In this document: piece after piece, positions 7,644 to 16,083 of the stretch | Numbering within the stretch: position 1 is the stretch's first letter | How the letters are laid out: every line of letters begins with the position of its first letter | Origin: DATFRX01 sp035630615 | GTDB taxonomy: Bacteria > Actinomycetota > Actinomycetes > Propionibacteriales > Nocardioidaceae | Direction: 5' to 3' | DNA length: 64,000 bases | NCBI GenBank assembly: GCA_035630615.1 | Contig: DASQKI010000077.1 | Location: forward strand, 1 to 64,000 | Translations under genes and position numbers: made by a program | Notes under the pieces: model-generated | Databases searched by the model: none | Told to the model about the DNA's origin: nothing | The model's input: only the letters and a program-made list of their open reading frames with translations

Positions 7644-8736
7644 AGACGACCGCATCGAGGAGATCTTCCGGACCGCCCTGAGCCGCAAGGCCGAGGCGGC
7701 GCCGCCGGAGCGAGGGCTCGCTCGTCTCGTGCGGACCCGGCTCGTCAGGCGTCGGCGCCGCCGGGTGGCAGGGGCGACGGTCGCGTGCGTTGCCGTGATC
7801 GCCGGCGTCATGGCCGTCGTGCAGGGCAGCGGCTCCGACTCCGATCGGGGTCGGCCCGACGTGGTCCAACGCCCCGACCGGCCGACGACGGAGTCGACCA
7901 AGAAGCCGGACAACTGGCGGTGGGAGTCGTACGGCGGGGTCGAAGTGGCGGTGCCGCGCTGGAACTACGGCAGGACCGGACAACCGCCGTGCCTGATGAC
8001 GGGCGCCCAAGGGCCGTACGTGGGTCGCCCCGGCACCGTCGAAACCATCGGTTGCGCCGACCCGATTCCGCCGCTCGGCAAGCGCAAGCCGTACCTGTGG
8101 TTCGACAATCCGGTGCCGACCGGTGCGCGGACCTACGACCACGGGTGGGTCGCCGAGACCCGAATCATCGGCAGCGTGCCGATCACCGTGTTCAGCGACG
8201 ACGCCGAGGAGCGGCGGCAGATCTTCGAGACAGCACGCGTCGTCGACAGGGTCGACCTCCACGGCTGCCCGATCAACCATCCGATCTCCGAAGAACCGAC
8301 GCGGCGGCCGGAGCCGGTCGACGGCGGGCTCGAGACGGTCGGCATCGTCCAGTCGGTCAGCATCTGTCGCTATCACGTCGTCGACCCGCTCTCGAGCTAC
8401 CGATTGATGCATCCGCTGATCGCATCTGACCGGGCGGGGGTAGGGGCGTTCGTCCGCACCATCCGGTCGGCGCCCGAGGGCACCGGGCCGAACTCCCCGG
8501 AGCACTGCTTGCTCGACGTCGCGTATGGCGATGAAGCCATCGTGCTGATCCTGCACGGCGAGCGGCACGACCAGCAGGTGTTCGTTCGCTACAGCGGGTG
8601 CGACGGGCACGGCATCGATGACGGGACGACCCAGCGCGAGCTGACCGGTGACATGCTGTGGGCCCTGACGGAGCAGCGCGGGCCGCCCCTGGCGATCACC
8701 GACTCGACCGTCGCCGATCTCGTGCCGATCTTCTAG
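7636..8736 (+). CDS. Single-pass membrane protein coupled to sigma factor
   Basis: A 366-residue protein of unknown fold. Residues 1-35 are a short charged cytoplasmic segment, RRRRRRVAGATVACVAVIAGVMAVV (about 36-60) is a transmembrane helix after an Arg cluster, and the rest is extracytoplasmic with several Cys. Its ATG lies 8 bases inside the sigma gene, the layout used by anti-sigma factors. No HxxxCxxC zinc motif is present, so any anti-sigma role is inferred from position only. Its stop codon starts a 20-bp inverted repeat shared with the convergent Nudix gene. Confidence 0.7.
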   Translation: MPEDDRIEEIFRTALSRKAEAAPPERGLARLVRTRLVRRRRRRVAGATVACVAVIAGVMAVVQGSGSDSDRGRPDVVQRPDRPTTESTKKPDNWRWESYGGVEVAVPRWNYGRTGQPPCLMTGAQGPYVGRPGTVETIGCADPIPPLGKRKPYLWFDNPVPTGARTYDHGWVAETRIIGSVPITVFSDDAEERRQIFETARVVDRVDLHGCPINHPISEEPTRRPEPVDGGLETVGIVQSVSICRYHVVDPLSSYRLMHPLIASDRAGVGAFVRTIRSAPEGTGPNSPEHCLLDVAYGDEAIVLILHGERHDQQVFVRYSGCDGHGIDDGTTQRELTGDMLWALTEQRGPPLAITDSTVADLVPIF

Positions 8737-8782
8737 CTGCCGTACCTGCGCTGACGTCGTCGGTCAGCGCAGGTACGGCAGC
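8736..8782. terminator. Perfect 20-bp inverted repeat at convergent gene ends
   Basis: Arms 8736-8755 and 8763-8782 are perfectly complementary with a 7-base loop. The right arm is the 3' end of the Nudix gene, coding LPYLR-stop. The left arm, just after the upstream stop codon, reads LPYLR-stop on the other strand. It should work as a bidirectional terminator and looks like an inverted duplication of the Nudix gene end. Confidence 0.65.
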
Positions 8783-9249
8783 ACCATCGCCTTCGCCGCC
8801 TCGAGCAGCTCGTGCTCCGCGAGGAACGCGTCGAGGTCGTCGAGGGCGACGAACCGGCTGGTCTCGACCTCGTCCGGCGGGTGGGTGAACGGGCCGTCGC
8901 TCACGGTCTCGTAGAGCCGCCCGACCTCGCGGCTGCCGTCGCCGTCCCAGCGGTACGCGGTGATTTCGCGCAGCGGGGTACGGATGCCGGCCTCCTCGTA
9001 CAGCTCGCGGGCGGCCGCGTCGGGCCAGTCCTCGCCGACGTCGCAGGCGCCGCCGAATCCGAGGTCCCACTTGCCGGGCCCGAGGCGCTTGGTCCAGGCG
9101 CGTTGATGAGCCAGGACCTCGCCGCCGGTCGACCGGACGACCACGAACGCCGTGCGGTGCCAGAGGTTTTGCGACCATACTTCGGTCCTCGGTGCGATGC
9201 GTGTGACGGCGCCGGATTCGTCCAGGACCTCGACCTGCTCCTCAGTCAT
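8764..9249 (-). CDS. Nudix hydrolase
   Basis: A 161-residue Nudix enzyme. The box is intact: GACDVGEDWPDAAARELYEEAGI fits Gx5Ex7REUxEExGU and provides the metal-binding glutamates. LAHQRAWTKRLGPGKWDLGFGG before the box resembles the isopentenyl-diphosphate isomerase/YfcD-like subgroup, so the substrate could be a nucleoside or prenyl diphosphate; it cannot be fixed here. ATG at 9249 (MTEEQVEVLDESG) is preferred over upstream starts because those would translate the palindromic repeat at 9284-9329. The 3' end lies inside the inverted repeat shared with its convergent neighbour. Confidence 0.85.
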   Translation of the reverse strand: MTEEQVEVLDESGAVTRIAPRTEVWSQNLWHRTAFVVVRSTGGEVLAHQRAWTKRLGPGKWDLGFGGACDVGEDWPDAAARELYEEAGIRTPLREITAYRWDGDGSREVGRLYETVSDGPFTHPPDEVETSRFVALDDLDAFLAEHELLEAAKAMVLPYLR

Positions 9250-9283
9250 GACGCCATGCTCTCGTACACCGCCTCCGCCCCGA

Positions 9284-9329
9284 GTTGTCAGGCACCATTC
9301 GAGCCGTGGCTCGAAATGCGCCTGACAAC
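9284..9329. repeat. Dispersed palindrome, GTTGTCAGGC family (copy 1)
   Basis: Outer arms GTTGTCAGGC / GCCTGACAAC are perfect; an imperfect middle contains CGAGCC / GGCTCG. It sits between two divergent genes. A closely related, better conserved copy lies at 30862-30911 between convergent genes, so this is a repeated element, not simply a terminator. Confidence 0.65.
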
Positions 9330-9357
9330 ATTGGGGAGAGCACGCAGACTGGGGCTC

Positions 9358-11040
9358 GTGGGACACGTAGAGCTAGCCGGCATCCGGTTCGAGCTGCCCG
9401 ACGGACGGGTGTTGCTCGACGACGTCGCCTTTCGGGTCGGCGAGGGGGCGAAGGTCGCGCTGGTTGGCGCCAATGGGGCCGGCAAGACGACGCTGCTGCG
9501 CATCGTCACCGGCGAGCTCAAGCCGCATGGCGGGTCGGTGGTCCGCGGCGGCGGCCTCGGTGTCATGCGCCAGATGGTGACCCAGGGCCAGGACGACTGG
9601 ACGGTGCGCGACCTCCTGCTCTCGGTGGCACCGCCGCGAGTACGGGAGGCTGCCGCCGACGTCGACGCGATCGAGCTGGCGCTGATGGACCGCGACGACG
9701 AGACGACCCAAATGCGCTATGCGGCGGCGCTCGCGGAGTACGCCGACGCCGGAGGCTACGACGCCGAGGTCGTCTGGGACACCTGCTGCACCAGCGCCTT
9801 CGGCATCCCGTACGAGCGAGCCAAGCATCGCGATGTGGCGACCCTGTCGGGCGGTGAACAGAAGCGGCTCGTGCTCGAGGCGCTGCTGCGCGGGCCCGAC
9901 GAGGTGCTGCTGCTCGACGAGCCGGACAACTTCCTCGACGTGCCGGGCAAGCGCTGGCTCGAGGGTCGGCTCGCCGAGTCGCAGAAGACCGTCCTCTACG
10001 TCAGCCACGACCGCGAGCTGTTGGCCAACACGGCAACTCGGGTCGTGACGATCGAGCTGCGCGCGGCCGGCAACGGCGCGTGGGTCCATCCGGGCGGGTT
10101 CGCCAGCTATCACGACGCGCGACGGGCCCGGTTCGAGAGGCTCGAAGAGCAGCGTCGGCGCTGGGACGAGGACCACGCCAAGCTCAGGGCGCTGATGCTC
10201 ATGTACAAGCAGAAGGCCGCCTACAACGACGCCATGGCGTCCCGCTACCGGGCCGCGCAGACCCGGCTCCGCAAATTCGAGGAGGCCGGCCCTCCGGAGA
10301 CGCTGCCGCGCGAGCAAGACGTCCAGATGCGCCTCAAGGGTGGTCGCACCGGCAAGCGCGCGGTGATCTGCGAGCGGCTCGAGCTGACTGGGTTGATGAA
10401 GCCGTTCGACCTCGAGGTCTGGTACGGCGAGCGGGTGGCCGTCCTCGGGTCCAACGGCTCCGGTAAATCGCACTTCCTTCGACTGCTCGCGGCCGGCGGG
10501 TCTGATCCCGACGTCGAACACCGCCCGGTCGAGGACACCCCGATCGATCCGGTGGCCCACACCGGACGTGCTCGACTGGGCGCGCGAGTACGGCCGGGCT
10601 GGTTCGTCCAGACGCACGAGCATCCGGAGCTGGCCGGCCGTACGCTGCTCGAGATCTTGCACCGCGGCGACGACCACCGGGCCGGCATGCCCCGCGAGGA
10701 GGCCTCGCGCGCGCTCGACCGCTACGAGCTGGCGATCGCGGCCGAGCAGCGGTTCGAGTCGCTGTCGGGGGGTCAGCAGGCGCGCTTCCAGATCCTGCTG
10801 CTCGAGCTGTCCGGTGCGACTCTGTTGCTGCTCGACGAGCCGACCGACAACCTCGACGTGCAGTCAGCCGAGGCGCTCGAAGACGGTCTCGAACGATTCG
10901 AGGGGACCGTCCTCGCGGTGACCCACGACCGCTGGTTCACTCGCGGGTTCGACCGGTTCCTCGTCTTCGGCGCCGACGGTTCGGTGTACGAGTCAGACGA
11001 GCCGGTCTGGGACGAGGGCCGGGTCGCCCGCGCCCGCTAG
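9358..11040 (+). CDS. ABC-F family ATPase
   Basis: A 560-residue soluble protein with two ABC domains and no membrane segment. Domain 1 has Walker A GANGAGKTT, signature LSGGEQKR and Walker B LLLDEPDNFLDV. Domain 2 has Walker A GSNGSGKS, signature LSGGQQAR and LLLLDEPTDNLDV. Between them is a charged helical linker (about residues 255-320), the P-site tRNA interaction motif region of ABC-F proteins, which act on ribosomes. The role may be translation rescue or antibiotic protection; context does not tell. GTG at 9358 (GHVELAGIRFELPDG) is chosen because an upstream ATG lies in the palindromic repeat. Confidence 0.88.
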   Translation: MGHVELAGIRFELPDGRVLLDDVAFRVGEGAKVALVGANGAGKTTLLRIVTGELKPHGGSVVRGGGLGVMRQMVTQGQDDWTVRDLLLSVAPPRVREAAADVDAIELALMDRDDETTQMRYAAALAEYADAGGYDAEVVWDTCCTSAFGIPYERAKHRDVATLSGGEQKRLVLEALLRGPDEVLLLDEPDNFLDVPGKRWLEGRLAESQKTVLYVSHDRELLANTATRVVTIELRAAGNGAWVHPGGFASYHDARRARFERLEEQRRRWDEDHAKLRALMLMYKQKAAYNDAMASRYRAAQTRLRKFEEAGPPETLPREQDVQMRLKGGRTGKRAVICERLELTGLMKPFDLEVWYGERVAVLGSNGSGKSHFLRLLAAGGSDPDVEHRPVEDTPIDPVAHTGRARLGARVRPGWFVQTHEHPELAGRTLLEILHRGDDHRAGMPREEASRALDRYELAIAAEQRFESLSGGQQARFQILLLELSGATLLLLDEPTDNLDVQSAEALEDGLERFEGTVLAVTHDRWFTRGFDRFLVFGADGSVYESDEPVWDEGRVARAR

Positions 11041-11049
11041 ACCCGCTCG

Positions 11050-11139
11050 TTAGTGCGCGGGCCGGTCGTGCCGCAGCCCGTCGAAGATGACCTCGAGCAT
11101 GCGGTCGCGAGTCGCGTCGTCCAGTCCCTCTGGACTAAC
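11050..11139 (-). pseudogene. Possible remnant of a TetR C-terminus
   Basis: The minus strand reads SPEGLDDATRDRMLEVIFD then GLRHDRPAH and a stop, which resembles the last helix of TetR-family regulators. No start codon or HTH precedes it: the frame closes after about 30 codons next to the sigma-factor stop. It may be a decayed regulator or a chance reading. Confidence 0.3.
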
Positions 11140-12352
11140 CGAGCTCACTCAGCCGCCGCCGCAGGTGGTCGGCCTGGGGCCGGCTCAAGTCGAGGGCGAG
11201 GGCGCGGTCGTACGCGTCGCGGGCAGCCTCCGGTTGGTTCAGACGATGCAGCAGCTCGGCTCGGGTCGCGTGCCACCAGGGGTACGCCGCGAGGCCATCG
11301 ATCGCGTCGACGATCGCGAGACCCTCCGATGGGCCGTCGCGCTCGGCGATGGCAGCGGCCCGATTGAGTCGGGCGACCGGCGAGTCTCGGATCGTGAGCA
11401 GCACGTCGTACCAGGAGATCACGGCGTCCCAGTCGGTCGCGTCGTACGACGGAGCGAGGGCGTGGCAGGCGGCGATCGCGGCCTCGACGACATAGGCGTT
11501 CGGCCGGCTCGGTGTCCGGCGCAGGCCGGTGCCGACCAGCTCGACTCCTTCCTTGATCGCTCGCTCGTCCCAACGCGACCGGTCCTGGTCGGCGAGCAGT
11601 ACGACGCGCCCGGCCTCGTCGACCCGAGTCGCTCGTCGCGAGTCCTGGAGCAACAGCAGCGCCAAGAGACCGAGGGCGGTCGGCTCGTCAGGCATCAACA
11701 CGACCAAGAGACGCGCGAGTCGGATCGCCTCGGCCGTCAGCGGGACGCGCGCCAACTCGGAGCCGGTGCCCGCGGCGTATCCCTCGTTGAAGATCAGATA
11801 GACCGTCGCGGCGACGCCGGACAGCCGATCGGGGAGCTCGTCGGCCGGCGGCACCCGATAGGGGATCCGGGCCTGGGCGATCTTTTGCTTGGCCCTCGTC
11901 AGCCGCTTGGTCATCGTCGCCTCGGAGACCAGCAGCCCACGGGCGACTTCCGCGGTCGACAGCCCGCCGAGGGTACGCAGCGCTAGCGCCACCTGGGTCT
12001 CGGTCGCGAGGCTCGGGTGGCAGCAGGTGAAGACCAGGCGCAGCAGATCGTCGCGGACGACCTCCGGCGGTTCGGGGACGGGCTCGATCATGCTCACAGC
12101 CGCCGCCTCCTTCTCGGGCCGCCGCGACTCGCGCCGGATCAGGTCGATCGCTCGACGCTTCGCGGTGACGGTGAGCCAGCCGCGTGGGTTGTCGGGCACG
12201 CCGACCCGCGGCCAGCTCTCGAGGGCGCGTACGACCGCGTCCTGGGTCGCCTCCTCGGCCAGGTCGATGCTGCCGGTGACGCGAACCAGCGTCGCGAGCA
12301 CGCGAGTGCCTTCCTCGCGGACCAGCTGCGCGACCGCGTCACCGGCCTCCAT
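11135..12352 (-). CDS. ECF sigma factor with C-terminal DUF6596 domain (copy 1)
   Basis: A 405-residue sigma factor of the class that carries a long C-terminal DUF6596/TPR-like extension. Sigma region 2 covers about residues 10-80 (ATLVRVTGSIDLAEEATQDAV, ALESWPRVGVPDNPRGWL). Region 4 contains LRTLGGLSTAEVARGLLVSE and MTKRLTRAKQKI. The C-terminal half has the signature VYLIFNEGY and LLLLQDSRRATR. The upstream YCII-domain gene ends 13 bases before the ATG, the standard pairing for this class. The C-terminal domain is thought to replace an anti-sigma factor in controlling activity. A second pair is at 13903-15437. Confidence 0.9.
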   Translation of the reverse strand: MEAGDAVAQLVREEGTRVLATLVRVTGSIDLAEEATQDAVVRALESWPRVGVPDNPRGWLTVTAKRRAIDLIRRESRRPEKEAAAVSMIEPVPEPPEVVRDDLLRLVFTCCHPSLATETQVALALRTLGGLSTAEVARGLLVSEATMTKRLTRAKQKIAQARIPYRVPPADELPDRLSGVAATVYLIFNEGYAAGTGSELARVPLTAEAIRLARLLVVLMPDEPTALGLLALLLLQDSRRATRVDEAGRVVLLADQDRSRWDERAIKEGVELVGTGLRRTPSRPNAYVVEAAIAACHALAPSYDATDWDAVISWYDVLLTIRDSPVARLNRAAAIAERDGPSEGLAIVDAIDGLAAYPWWHATRAELLHRLNQPEAARDAYDRALALDLSRPQADHLRRRLSELG

Positions 12353-12365
12353 CGACGCTTGGGGG

Positions 12366-12713
12366 TCAGGACCCGAAGTCGATGACCGGGCGCACTTCGA
12401 CGGCACCGGTCCAGGCGGCCGGGATCTTGGCGGCGGTCTGGATGGCCTCGTCGAGATCGGCGCATTCGAGGAGATAGAAGCCGGTCAGGGCCTCCTTCGT
12501 CTCCGCGTACGGGCCGTCGCTGGAGATCACCTCGCCGCCCTTGCCGGACGTGCGTACGGTCGTCGCGGTCGCGGTGGGGTAGAGCGCGTCGCCGCCGCGA
12601 ATCACGGCCTTGGCCGCCTCGCCGAACTCGATCCAGTCCTTCATCTGGTCGGCGTATTGCGGGTCCGACCAGTCGACATCCGCGGTGTAGGTGAGCGCTA
12701 CGTACTTGGGCAT
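12366..12713 (-). CDS. YCII-related (DGPF) domain protein, copy 1
   Basis: A 115-residue ferredoxin-like-fold protein of the YCII/DGPF family. It starts MPKYVALTYTADVDW and carries the DGPYAETKEALTGFYLLE block, which gives the DGPF name. It is transcribed just ahead of the DUF6596 sigma factor. Members are almost always partnered with such sigma factors; the molecular role is unknown. It is about 40 percent alike by eye to the copy at 15078-15437. Confidence 0.88.
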   Translation of the reverse strand: MPKYVALTYTADVDWSDPQYADQMKDWIEFGEAAKAVIRGGDALYPTATATTVRTSGKGGEVISSDGPYAETKEALTGFYLLECADLDEAIQTAAKIPAAWTGAVEVRPVIDFGS

Positions 12714-12815
12714 GACTGCTCCTTGGATGCTGAGCCGGCGCCGTTCGCCGGCCTCCACTGTAAGGACGAATGGACACCGGCCGTTTCGGACACGACGAGC
12801 CGGCAGGATTGGCCC

Positions 12816-13478
12816 GTGATCGAAAGTCCGACCGGACCGGCGGCCCTGGCGCGGATCTTCCGAGACGCCGAGCGCGGCTCGCTGCCCACGCCCGATGGAG
12901 CGATTCGCGTCATCCGGCAGCCTTCGGGCGACGATGCCGCCGTCGTTGCCTTTACCTCGAGTGTCCTCGTCGCAGCCGACATCGAGCCGGCGTGGGTTGC
13001 CGACCGACTCGCGCCCGGTGAGCTGTCGGCGTCGATGAATCCGCCCTTTCTGACGGCGCTGTGCGAGAGGGTCGGCCGCGAGGTCAACGGCATCGACCTG
13101 GTGGCGTATGCCCCGGCGCTGGAGGGGCCGCCGCCGATCGACCTGCGCGAGACGACGTTCGTGGCTCATCAGCGGGTGAGCCGAGCCCGCCGCTTTCGTA
13201 CCGAGGCCCGGGTCTGGACGGTCGACGGCGGCGTTCTCGTGCTCGGCGTGGGGCTCGGGGGACGCATCGAGCTCGCGTTCGAGGTCGACCCCGATCGGCG
13301 CGGCAGCGGCCGTGGGCGAGCCCTGGCCCGATCGGCTCGGCATCTGGTTAGCGTTCTGGACCCGGATCGGCACGGCGTCTGGGCGCAGGTCGCACCCGGC
13401 AACGCCGCGTCGGTGCGGACGCTGCTGGCCGCCGGATTTGTTCCGATGGGTGGCGAGGCGCTGCTCGTGACGCCCTGA
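12816..13478 (+). CDS. GNAT-like N-acetyltransferase
   Basis: A 220-residue protein. The C-terminal part (about residues 130-220) has a GNAT acetyl-CoA loop, DPDRRGSGRGRAL, followed by PGNAASVRTLLAAGFVPMGGEALL, where the late Asn-x-x-S and the GF strand are typical. The N-terminal 120 residues are not recognisable and may be a degenerate second GNAT domain. The start is GTG (MIESPTGPAALARIF). It diverges from the YCII/sigma operon. Substrate unknown. Confidence 0.7.
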   Translation: MIESPTGPAALARIFRDAERGSLPTPDGAIRVIRQPSGDDAAVVAFTSSVLVAADIEPAWVADRLAPGELSASMNPPFLTALCERVGREVNGIDLVAYAPALEGPPPIDLRETTFVAHQRVSRARRFRTEARVWTVDGGVLVLGVGLGGRIELAFEVDPDRRGSGRGRALARSARHLVSVLDPDRHGVWAQVAPGNAASVRTLLAAGFVPMGGEALLVTP

Positions 13479-13504
13479 GGGGGAGATGCCCGGATGGCCG
13501 CCGG

Positions 13505-13906
13505 TCAGCGGGTCGCGGACAGCACGGGCTTGACGTCGACGATCGGCGTGCCGTCGATGGCTTCCAGATCGGCGACGCGGACGCGCAGTCCGTCGACCGC
13601 GAGTACGCGGACGCGATGCAGGCCGATCGGGTTGGGCCGAGCCGGCGAGCGCGTACTGAACACGCCGGTCAGCGGATTGTCGGGGTCGCCGCGTGGGTGT
13701 ACGACGAGCACGTCACGCTCCGCTTCGTGCAGCCAGGTGAAGACGAACGCATCGTCGCCGGCGCGCAGGTCGGCCAGGCCGTCGGCCACGTCGGGCTCGA
13801 AGATCAGCGTCGCCTCGGGGGCGCCCTCGCCGCCCTGCTTCGGTGCACTCTCCCGATCGGTCAGCGGCGACTCGACGACCCCGATCGGCCGGATCTCGTA
13901 GATCAT
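13505..13906 (-). CDS. TrmO-type tRNA methyltransferase
   Basis: A 133-residue protein of the TrmO (YaeB/VirR) family, which N6-methylates t6A37 in tRNA. Visible family blocks are IRPIGVVESP at the start, FVFTWLHEA, and FSTRSPARPNPIGLHRVRVL. It is the short single-domain form. Its ATG overlaps the stop of the upstream sigma gene by 4 bases, so it appears to be the third gene of the YCII-sigma operon. If TrmO in function, it acts on the product of the Tsa proteins encoded later in the window. Confidence 0.82.
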   Translation of the reverse strand: MIYEIRPIGVVESPLTDRESAPKQGGEGAPEATLIFEPDVADGLADLRAGDDAFVFTWLHEAERDVLVVHPRGDPDNPLTGVFSTRSPARPNPIGLHRVRVLAVDGLRVRVADLEAIDGTPIVDVKPVLSATR

Positions 13907-15075
13907 GACGACTCCTCGGTCAGCTCGGCCCGCCGCCGCTCGAGGAAGCTTCGCTCGGCATCGGCGTGGACCTCCTTCAGTGCGCGGTCGTAGGCGGCCC
14001 GTGCGTCGTCGACGCGGTCGAGCCGCCGCAGCAGCTCGGCCCGGGCCGCGTGCAGATAGTGATAGCGCTCCAGGTCAAGGTCGTCCAGCATGGCGAGCCC
14101 CGCCTCGACATCGCCGGACTCCGCAACCGCGACGGCCTGGTTGAGCCGCACGACGGGCGACCCGGTAACCTCCGCGAGATCGCCGTAGAGCGCCGCGATC
14201 CGAGCCCAGTCGGGCGGCTCGTCGAGGTGCCGGGCGGCGACCTCGGCCTGCAGCGCGTACGGCCCGCGCGCCCCGAATCGGAGCGCCCGGTCGAGTACGG
14301 CCCGGCCCTCGGCGAGCTCGTCGAGATCCCAGCGATCCCGGTCCTGATCGGCCAGCCGCACCAACTCACCGTCGTCGAAGCGCGCCTCCCGACGGCTGTC
14401 GTTGAGCAGCATCAACGCGAGCAGCCCGTGGGTCTCGGCCTCGTCCGGCATCAGCTGCGCCAACACCTGACCCAGTCGGATCGCCTCCGTGGCGAGCTCG
14501 TGGCTGCCGCCGTACCCCTCGTTGAAGATCAGGTAGACGACCGCGAGCACGGCAGCCAGCCGGTCCGGGAGGAGATGCGACTCCGGCACGCGAAAGGGGA
14601 TGCCGGCCGTCTTGATCTTGGACTTCGCCCGGACCAGTCGCTTGGCCATCGTCGGCTCGGGTACGAGGAACGCCCGCGCGATCTGCTCGGTGGTCAAGCC
14701 GCCCAATGTACGTAGCGTCAGCGCGACCTGCGCCTCGGGCGCGAGCGCCGGATGGCAGCAGGTGAAGACGAGCTCGAGCCGCTCGTCCGGGATCGCGGTC
14801 TCGTCCATGTCGTCCTCGATCGAGCCGGGCACGTCGAGGAGTCGCAGCTTCTCGGCGAGAGTGCGGTCGCGACGCAGTCGGTCGATCGCCCGATTGCGTC
14901 CGGTGCGGATCAACCAGGCCCGCGGGTTGGACGGCTGCCCTTCCCTCGGCCATCGCTCGGCCGCGATCGCGAACGCTTCCTGAGCGGCTTCCTCGGCGAG
15001 ATCGATATCGCCGAGGAAGCCGATCAGGCTGGCCAGGACGCGGCCCCATTCGTCGCGAAAGATCCGCTCGATGAT
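13903..15075 (-). CDS. ECF sigma factor with DUF6596 domain (copy 2), non-standard start
   Basis: A 390-residue paralogue of the sigma factor at 11135-12352: region 2 with FRDEWGRVLASLIGFLGDID and LAEEAAQEAF, region 4 with LRTLGGLTTEQIARAFLVPE, and the DUF6596 blocks VYLIFNEGYGG and LLNDSRREAR. The conserved N-terminus is in frame with the rest, but no ATG, GTG or TTG exists between the preceding in-frame stop and a TTG (14911-14913) deep inside region 2. By homology translation should begin at or next to ATC ATC (15070-15075), 2 bases after the YCII stop. Either a rare AUC start, coupled re-initiation or a point change explains this. Confidence 0.8.
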   Translation of the reverse strand: MIERIFRDEWGRVLASLIGFLGDIDLAEEAAQEAFAIAAERWPREGQPSNPRAWLIRTGRNRAIDRLRRDRTLAEKLRLLDVPGSIEDDMDETAIPDERLELVFTCCHPALAPEAQVALTLRTLGGLTTEQIARAFLVPEPTMAKRLVRAKSKIKTAGIPFRVPESHLLPDRLAAVLAVVYLIFNEGYGGSHELATEAIRLGQVLAQLMPDEAETHGLLALMLLNDSRREARFDDGELVRLADQDRDRWDLDELAEGRAVLDRALRFGARGPYALQAEVAARHLDEPPDWARIAALYGDLAEVTGSPVVRLNQAVAVAESGDVEAGLAMLDDLDLERYHYLHAARAELLRRLDRVDDARAAYDRALKEVHADAERSFLERRRAELTEESS

Positions 15076-15077
15076 GA

Positions 15078-15437
15078 CTAGCGCTCCACGATCGGTCGGA
15101 CCTCGACCGCTCCGCCGAGGCGAGCCGCCGGGACGTGCGAGGCCAGCTCGATCGCGGCGTCCAGGTCGTCGGCCTCGAGGATCAGGAAGCCGCCGAGCGC
15201 CTCTTTGATGGCGACGAACGGACCGTCGGTCGTGAGTGTCCTGCCGTCGTGCACCCGGACCGTCGTCGCGGCCTCGGGCGCCGCCATCTCGCTGCCTGGC
15301 GTGACCCGCGGGTCCTGGTTGAGCGCCTGGTAGTCCGCATAGACCTGGCGTTGCTCGACCTCGGACAGGGTGGCCCAGGCTTCCGGGTCGCGCGGCGTGG
15401 GGGTGTCGCCTTGCTGGATCAGCAGCAGGTATTTCAT
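15078..15437 (-). CDS. YCII-related (DGPF) domain protein, copy 2
   Basis: A 119-residue YCII/DGPF protein: MKYLLLIQQGDTP at the start and TDGPFVAIKEALGGFLILEA as the family block. ATG at 15437 gives the usual N-terminus; an upstream GTG at 15470 adds an unconserved 11 residues. Its TAG stop is 2 bases from the apparent start of the sigma gene, which makes translational coupling likely. Function in this sigma class is unknown. Confidence 0.88.
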   Translation of the reverse strand: MKYLLLIQQGDTPTPRDPEAWATLSEVEQRQVYADYQALNQDPRVTPGSEMAAPEAATTVRVHDGRTLTTDGPFVAIKEALGGFLILEADDLDAAIELASHVPAARLGGAVEVRPIVER

Positions 15438-15519
15438 CGTCACTCCTTCATCGGGGTCGGTCTTCTCCAAGACGAACGGCCGACCCTCAGATGGACACCC
15501 GAGTACGACGAATTTATGC

Positions 15520-16083
15520 CTAGGGCGTACGGCCGATGAATCCGAGCATCTTGGTCTGGACGTCGGCGTCGTCGGGGACCTCGACCCGCGGACCGTACTG
15601 GCCGCTCGAGCGGAGGACGTCGTCGAGCGGCAGCATGCCCTCGTAGAGCTCGGCGCACTTGGCCGGGTCGAGCGCCTCGTCCTGACCGGTCGCGCGGGCC
15701 AGGTCCCACGTGTGCATGAACACGTCGGAGGTGTAGAAGCGGTCGATCGCCTCGTCCAGCGGCACCTCGCCGATGTGCCGGTTGGTCAGCACCTTGTCGG
15801 CGGTCGCCGGGTCGTCGAGCAGGGCCTGGACGGCGTCGCTGTGGACGGTCCACGCGGCGACCGGATCGTCGTCGACAGAGGGGCCCGACGGCAGCTCCAC
15901 TCCGGCGCCCGACTCGAGGAACGCCGGAAACCACTCGACGAGGTGGCGGACGACGTCGCGCGCCGCCCACTCCTCGACCGGGGCCGGGTTGTCCCACGCC
16001 CGCGGCTCGGCGCCGCGTACTCGCGCGGTGAACCCGGCCGTCACCCGTCGGTGCTCGGCGGCCGGAGACCGGTCGGCGCTCAT
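15520..16083 (-). CDS. TIGR03086-family DinB-like metal-binding protein
   Basis: A 187-residue protein of the mycothiol-dependent maleylpyruvate isomerase N-terminal (DinB-like) superfamily, TIGR03086 branch. Characteristic pieces are WAARDVVRHLVEWFP (His ligand), a central helix, and FMHTWDLARATG with the late His and Asp. A four-helix fold with a divalent metal is expected; a thiol-transfer role is possible. It is last in the ArsR-SRPBCC operon, with an ATGA overlap to the gene before it. TIGR03086 proteins commonly accompany ArsR/SRPBCC pairs. Confidence 0.82.
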   Translation of the reverse strand: MSADRSPAAEHRRVTAGFTARVRGAEPRAWDNPAPVEEWAARDVVRHLVEWFPAFLESGAGVELPSGPSVDDDPVAAWTVHSDAVQALLDDPATADKVLTNRHIGEVPLDEAIDRFYTSDVFMHTWDLARATGQDEALDPAKCAELYEGMLPLDDVLRSSGQYGPRVEVPDDADVQTKMLGFIGRTP

